DNA of 7,991 nt. It comes from Chloroflexaceae bacterium UBA1466. GTDB lineage: Bacteria; Chloroflexota; Chloroflexia; Chloroflexales; Chloroflexaceae. Of the stretch, positions 5,395 to 7,991 are shown one piece after another. Location of the stretch: contig DCSM01000186.1 of the NCBI GenBank assembly GCA_002325605.1, forward strand, positions 43,660-51,650, written 5' to 3'. The first letter of the stretch is position 1. Each line of letters starts with the position of its first letter. The position numbers and the translations under genes were made by a program. Under the pieces are notes generated by a model. The model ran no database searches, was not told the origin of the DNA, and saw only the letters and a program-made list of their open reading frames with translations.

Positions 5395-5423
5395 ATTGTA
5401 GCTTAAAACCATTCAGAAGACAA
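5395..5423 (-). promoter_or_regulatory. Probable sigma70-type promoter of the gvp operon
   Basis: On the minus strand TTGTCT (-35, 4 of 6 matches) and TACAAT (-10, 5 of 6) are separated by exactly 17 bp. Transcription would start near 5388, giving a leader of about 77 nt before gvpA. It lies in the only sizeable gap upstream of gvpA. Confidence 0.6.
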
Positions 5424-5447
5424 GATTTTCGGTTGGCTTTGGCAAAC

Positions 5448-6542
5448 TTACCCCGCAGGTTCTAAGACGGGCGGTAGTAACCAGAGCAGCAGCAAAGTCA
5501 TTAAACTTGCGGAACTGAGACACCAGAGGCAAACCGCTTGAAGCACGAAAATTTCTACAGAAGTAAGGTAAAGCGAAAAGAGTGTGCCAAAGAGCGCTAG
5601 GCCAAAGGCAAGCTGGCGAGCAAGCGCAGCGAAAGGTAGGCTCTTGCTGCGGCCTAACTGCCACGTGCCTAAAATTGCAAGGTAGCCGAAAACGCCGACC
5701 CAACCTAAAGGCAAAACCCCAAAAAGTTTGGCGAATTCGCTGTTTTGGACGGCGTTGCAATCCCCAATCGGCCCACAAATTGCAGTTGTAGAACTCCATT
5801 CAACGTAAGCGAGATAGCCCGCAACGCCTAGCCCAAGCAAGCCTAAAAGCGGGACGGCCCAACCTTCCCACGCGGCGGGGAAAACCCATGCGGCTCTTTT
5901 TTTGGCCCAAAGCAACAACACATTCACCAAGGCTAGAACAATCCCGCCAAGGATCAAAATTGCAAGCGTAAGGCTCTTAGCTTTGCCCGCTTCAGCCTGA
6001 AGATCAACCTTTTTGCTCTGCGCCCCAGCTTCGGGCGTTCCTTCTAAAGAAGGTAGTACCGTTGCATTTGGGTGCGGAGCTTGGGCATTTAAGGCTTTCT
6101 CAAGCCCTGGGATGCGCGGGTAAGCCAAGCCTCCCGCCGCCAAACCCCGTTCGATCTCGCCAGGCAATTTTTCAGGGATTTCGCTTGAGCCAACTAAGAC
6201 AAGGTCGCCAATCACCAAAGTTGGTACACCCCGTCGCCCTTCGGAAATCTGGAAGGTTGTTACAGCGGCCTGATAAAGTTCGCTGGCGAATGGCTCACTC
6301 GCTTCCAGCAGGAGCAGTTGAAGTTGCTTCCCATACTTTGCTTGAAGCGGCGGTAAGACCTTTTCTAGCACCAGATGACAATGGCCACAACCTTTTGACC
6401 AAAAGAGAACTGCATGGACAACGGGAGCATCCTGGGCGGCAGCACTGGGGGGCGAGACCGCGAGGAAGAGCGCAAAAAAGAGGGCAAGAAACCAACGATT
6501 GAGAATCTTGTCATCGTATTTTGCTGTGAAGCATCGTTTCAT
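5448..6542 (-). CDS. Membrane-bound thioredoxin-VKOR fusion protein (disulfide-bond formation)
   Basis: This 364-residue protein appears to couple thiol oxidation outside the membrane to quinone reduction. Residues 15-36 form a signal peptide or anchor (WFLALFFALFLAV, then PPSAAA). Residues 40-135 are a thioredoxin-like domain with active site C52-G-H-C55 and a likely cis-proline in RGVPTLVIG (P107). A membrane segment lies at 190-212. The VKOR domain follows, from about 228 to 355, with loop cysteines C256 and C262 (ICGPIGDCNAVQ) and the redox C338-L-W-C341 pair in a transmembrane helix. All four VKOR cysteines and the thioredoxin pair are present. In many cyanobacterial and plant proteins the order is VKOR first, thioredoxin last; here it is reversed. 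It has its own promoter and ends 136 nt before gvpA, so a functional link to gas vesicles is not implied. Confidence 0.85.
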   Translation of the reverse strand: MKRCFTAKYDDKILNRWFLALFFALFLAVSPPSAAAQDAPVVHAVLFWSKGCGHCHLVLEKVLPPLQAKYGKQLQLLLLEASEPFASELYQAAVTTFQISEGRRGVPTLVIGDLVLVGSSEIPEKLPGEIERGLAAGGLAYPRIPGLEKALNAQAPHPNATVLPSLEGTPEAGAQSKKVDLQAEAGKAKSLTLAILILGGIVLALVNVLLLWAKKRAAWVFPAAWEGWAVPLLGLLGLGVAGYLAYVEWSSTTAICGPIGDCNAVQNSEFAKLFGVLPLGWVGVFGYLAILGTWQLGRSKSLPFAALARQLAFGLALFGTLFSLYLTSVEIFVLQAVCLWCLSSASLMTLLLLWLLPPVLEPAG

Positions 6543-6580
6543 TATAAAAACCTGTGAAGAGAGCTAAGGAACTGGCTTCC

Positions 6581-6609
6581 ATTCTACCATCAGTGGCATG
6601 AAAAATCAA
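6581..6609 (-). promoter_or_regulatory. Probable promoter of the thioredoxin-VKOR gene
   Basis: On the minus strand TTGATT and TAGAAT are spaced by exactly 17 bp (4 of 6 and 5 of 6 matches to the sigma70 consensus). Transcription would start about 30 nt before the ATG. The -35 box coincides with the T-rich tail of the upstream terminator. Confidence 0.55.
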
Positions 6610-6636
6610 AAGAGAATCAGCTTTCGCTGCCTCTTT
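6601..6636 (-). terminator. Rho-independent terminator after the oxidoreductase gene
   Basis: On the minus strand AAAGAG and CAGC pair with GCTG and CTCTTT around a GAAA tetraloop, with a small asymmetric internal loop, followed by TTTGATTTTT. It lies just after the oxidoreductase stop codon and before the next gene's -10 box, so it should separate the two transcripts. Confidence 0.65.
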
Positions 6637-6645
6637 CTTGGAAGG

Positions 6646-7527
6646 TTAGGCACAACTTTGCTTTACCATTGCAAGGTAGTAGGGAATAAGGGCGGCGAGG
6701 TCGCGTTCGCCCCACTCGGCAGCAGTGGCGGCGGCGAAAGAGGCTAACGTGGCCGTGCCCGTGGGGGTTGGTACGCCCAAAGCTAAGGCTGTGGCCGTCA
6801 TTGCCACTAAATCTTTGCGAACACCAGCCAAGTTGAAATTTACGGCAGTCTCTTGCCCCAAAATGACGGGGATTTTGGCGGGCAAAGCGGCTAAACTTGC
6901 AGGGCTGTCGGCGATTAGGTCGAGCATTGTGGGAAGCTCAAGCCCCGCTTGCACGCCCATGGCTAAAGCTTCAGCCAGAGCTTGCCAATAAATTGCCATT
7001 GGCATATTCAAAACGAGCTTCATCGTCGTACCGCTTCCCAAAGGGCCAAGGTGGGCAATCCGGCGGCAAAGGACTTCCAGCACAGGCTGCGCCCGCGCCA
7101 GATCAGCCGCTTCCCCGCCCACCAGCGCCAGTAATTGGCCGGCCCGCGCTGGGCCAACCGTTCCCGACATCGGTGCGTCTAGTAAGGCAGCACCTTTCGC
7201 TCTGATTACTTGCCCGATCTGTTGAATTGTACTGGGGCAAATTGTACTCATTTCAAGAAAAAGCTTCCCAGCAACAGCTCCAGCCAATAAACCTGTTGTT
7301 TCAGCATAGATTTCCCTGACAGCTTTATCATTTGTGACCATTGTCAGGATCAGTTCACTCTTTTGAGCGACTTCTGATAAGGATTCAGCACGAATTGCTC
7401 CCGCTTCAATGAGCGCTTGAGCTTTTGCAGCGGTCCGATTCCAGACCGTTACGGTAAAGCCTGCTGCTAACAAGCGCGGAACCATCGCTTGCCCCATCTT
7501 CCCCAAACCGACAAAGCCAACTTGCAT
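6646..7527 (-). CDS. NAD(P)-dependent beta-hydroxyacid dehydrogenase family oxidoreductase
   Basis: This 293-residue protein is a full-length member of the 3-hydroxyisobutyrate dehydrogenase/glyoxylate reductase family. The Rossmann motif GLGKMG is at 7-12 (in GFVGLGKMGQAM). Residues 29-32 (WNRT) put an arginine after the second strand, which in this family usually means preference for NADPH. The substrate motif DAPMSG is at 117-122, followed by GPARAGQL. The catalytic lysine is K170 in GSGTTMKLVLN, with N174 nearby, and a KDL segment appears in the C-terminal helical domain. Likely reaction: reversible reduction of a short aldehyde acid such as glyoxylate or succinic semialdehyde to the hydroxyacid; the substrate cannot be fixed from sequence. 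AGGAGG 7 nt before the ATG confirms the start. It is a single-gene transcript with its own promoter and terminator, unrelated to the gvp genes. Confidence 0.9.
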   Translation of the reverse strand: MQVGFVGLGKMGQAMVPRLLAAGFTVTVWNRTAAKAQALIEAGAIRAESLSEVAQKSELILTMVTNDKAVREIYAETTGLLAGAVAGKLFLEMSTICPSTIQQIGQVIRAKGAALLDAPMSGTVGPARAGQLLALVGGEAADLARAQPVLEVLCRRIAHLGPLGSGTTMKLVLNMPMAIYWQALAEALAMGVQAGLELPTMLDLIADSPASLAALPAKIPVILGQETAVNFNLAGVRKDLVAMTATALALGVPTPTGTATLASFAAATAAEWGERDLAALIPYYLAMVKQSCA

Positions 7528-7560
7528 TCAATCCTCCTTAAATCAAAAAATCTTAGGGCA

Positions 7561-7589
7561 ATAATACCACAAAAAGTAAGTCTGGTGAA
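7561..7589 (-). promoter_or_regulatory. Possible promoter of the oxidoreductase gene
   Basis: On the minus strand TTCACC and TATTAT are spaced by 17 bp (4 of 6 and 5 of 6 matches), ending 34 nt before the ATG. It lies in the 249-nt divergent spacer shared with the plus-strand gene. Confidence 0.45.
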
Positions 7590-7725
7590 AAGAGTTGTTG
7601 CTAATTTATCTCACGCATTTTCTTTCTTCTTTGAGTCGTGATAACCAAGTAAGATGTAGATGATGATTAGATAACATGCGTTTCAGTAGCAGAAAAAGCC
7701 AAAAAGCCTTGCGTTTGGATGAATA

Positions 7726-7747
7726 ACTAAGAGAAATGGCTCTTAGT
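7726..7747 (+). promoter_or_regulatory. Perfect 8-bp inverted repeat upstream of the divergent gene
   Basis: ACTAAGAG and CTCTTAGT are perfect reverse complements with a 6-nt loop, ending 29 nt before the plus-strand start codon. It could be an operator or a leader hairpin. No T-run follows. Just upstream the 8-mer AAAAAGCC is repeated in tandem (7693-7708). I saw no convincing plus-strand promoter in this spacer. Confidence 0.4.
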
Positions 7748-7776
7748 GAAATGTCTGCTTTCGGAGAAAGAAAGTC

Positions 7777-7991
7777 ATGAAAAGGTTAAAGATTATTTCT
7801 ATGGGTGGATTTCGGCAGAGTTGGAAAAATTTGGTCACGCTTTTCGCACTCTTCGGTCTTGGCCTTCTGCTCAATGGGCTGCAACCCATCGCGCTTCAGC
7901 CGCAACGAGTGCTGGCTGCGGGGGATGTCACAGAGACCCCTCCGCTTAGTCCTTCGCAGACCCCAAGCCCTTCGTTGACCCCAAGCCCTTC
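7777..7991 (+). CDS. Secreted protein with Ser/Pro/Thr-rich repeats, partial (runs off right edge)
   Basis: The frame opens at the ATG at 7777 and stays open to the window end (71 codons). GGAGAAAG 6 nt upstream is a good ribosome binding site. Residues 1-18 are basic (MKRLKI at the start), residues 19-35 are hydrophobic (NLVTLFALFGLGLLLNG), and VLAAG near 46-50 is a plausible signal peptidase site. Met9 is an alternative start. After the cleavage site the protein becomes TPPLSPSQTPSPSLTPSPS, a low-complexity Ser/Pro/Thr stretch. Such stretches commonly act as spacers in exported or surface proteins of Chloroflexota and other bacteria. The functional domain lies beyond the window, so no function can be given. 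An overlapping plus-strand frame from 7746 lacks a ribosome binding site and stops at 7949, and is not preferred. Confidence 0.75.
   Translation, partial: MKRLKIISMGGFRQSWKNLVTLFALFGLGLLLNGLQPIALQPQRVLAAGDVTETPPLSPSQTPSPSLTPSP
7959..7991 (+). repeat. 18-bp tandem repeat coding for TPSPSL units
   Basis: The 18-bp unit starting GACCCCAAGCCCTTC at 7959 is repeated at 7977 and continues to the window end without a mismatch. It encodes a six-residue Thr-Pro-Ser-Pro-Ser-Leu unit, so the low-complexity region of the secreted protein grows by slippage or recombination. Confidence 0.7.

Noticed and set aside
5413..5799. Minus-strand 128-codon frame and plus-strand frames inside the VKOR gene
   Set aside because: They are out-of-frame shadows of a gene with complete thioredoxin and VKOR motifs.
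7746..7949. Plus-strand open frame overlapping the start of the secreted protein
   Set aside because: The frame starting at 7777 has a clear ribosome binding site, a signal peptide and stays open to the window end. The 7746 frame has neither signal and stops within the window.

Overview
This 8-kb window is mostly a gas vesicle (gvp) gene cluster on the minus strand. It lies behind two unrelated minus-strand genes, and a divergent plus-strand gene runs off the right end. The organism is a bacterium of moderate GC (about half, by eye). The best guess is a filamentous Chloroflexota. That guess rests on three weak cues: a secreted protein with Ser/Pro/Thr tandem repeats at the right edge, a thioredoxin-VKOR fusion with the thioredoxin domain first, and a gvp set that mixes cyanobacterial-looking GvpC and GvpJ with GvpO, which is known mainly from actinobacteria and haloarchaea. 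A cyanobacterium cannot be excluded from sequence alone.

Layout in transcription order on the minus strand: a beta-hydroxyacid dehydrogenase-family oxidoreductase (7527-6646); a rho-independent terminator; a membrane thioredoxin/VKOR-family disulfide enzyme (6542-5448); the gvp promoter and leader (5423-5312); gvpA, the shell protein (5311-5102); a very large gvpC-like gene with 33-residue repeats (4945-3305); gvpN, an AAA+ ATPase (3292-2348); a 279-nt repeat-rich spacer; a small coiled-coil gene in the gvpV position (2068-1739); gvpF/L (1726-947); gvpG (937-689); gvpO (728-444); gvpJ (425-45); and the first 16 codons of a second gvpF/L-type gene (48-1). The cluster therefore continues beyond the left edge. 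gvpK is not seen and may lie there.

Together the gvp genes should make and assemble a gas-filled protein nanocompartment. GvpA builds the wall, and the GvpC-like protein should coat or strengthen it. GvpN, F, G, O and J are minor or assembly factors. gvpA has a sigma70-like promoter and a perfect Shine-Dalgarno sequence, while the downstream genes have weaker sites, which fits the excess of GvpA that the structure needs.

The most unusual element is the GvpC-like protein. It has six exact 33-residue repeats, then an 88-residue linker that is about half proline, then a second, diverged 33-residue repeat block. Other points of note are a hairpin-capable sequence between gvpA and gvpC whose two mismatches become G-U pairs only in the gvp mRNA, a 31-bp tandem repeat array that supplies the gvpN stop codon, and the paired palindromes beside that array.
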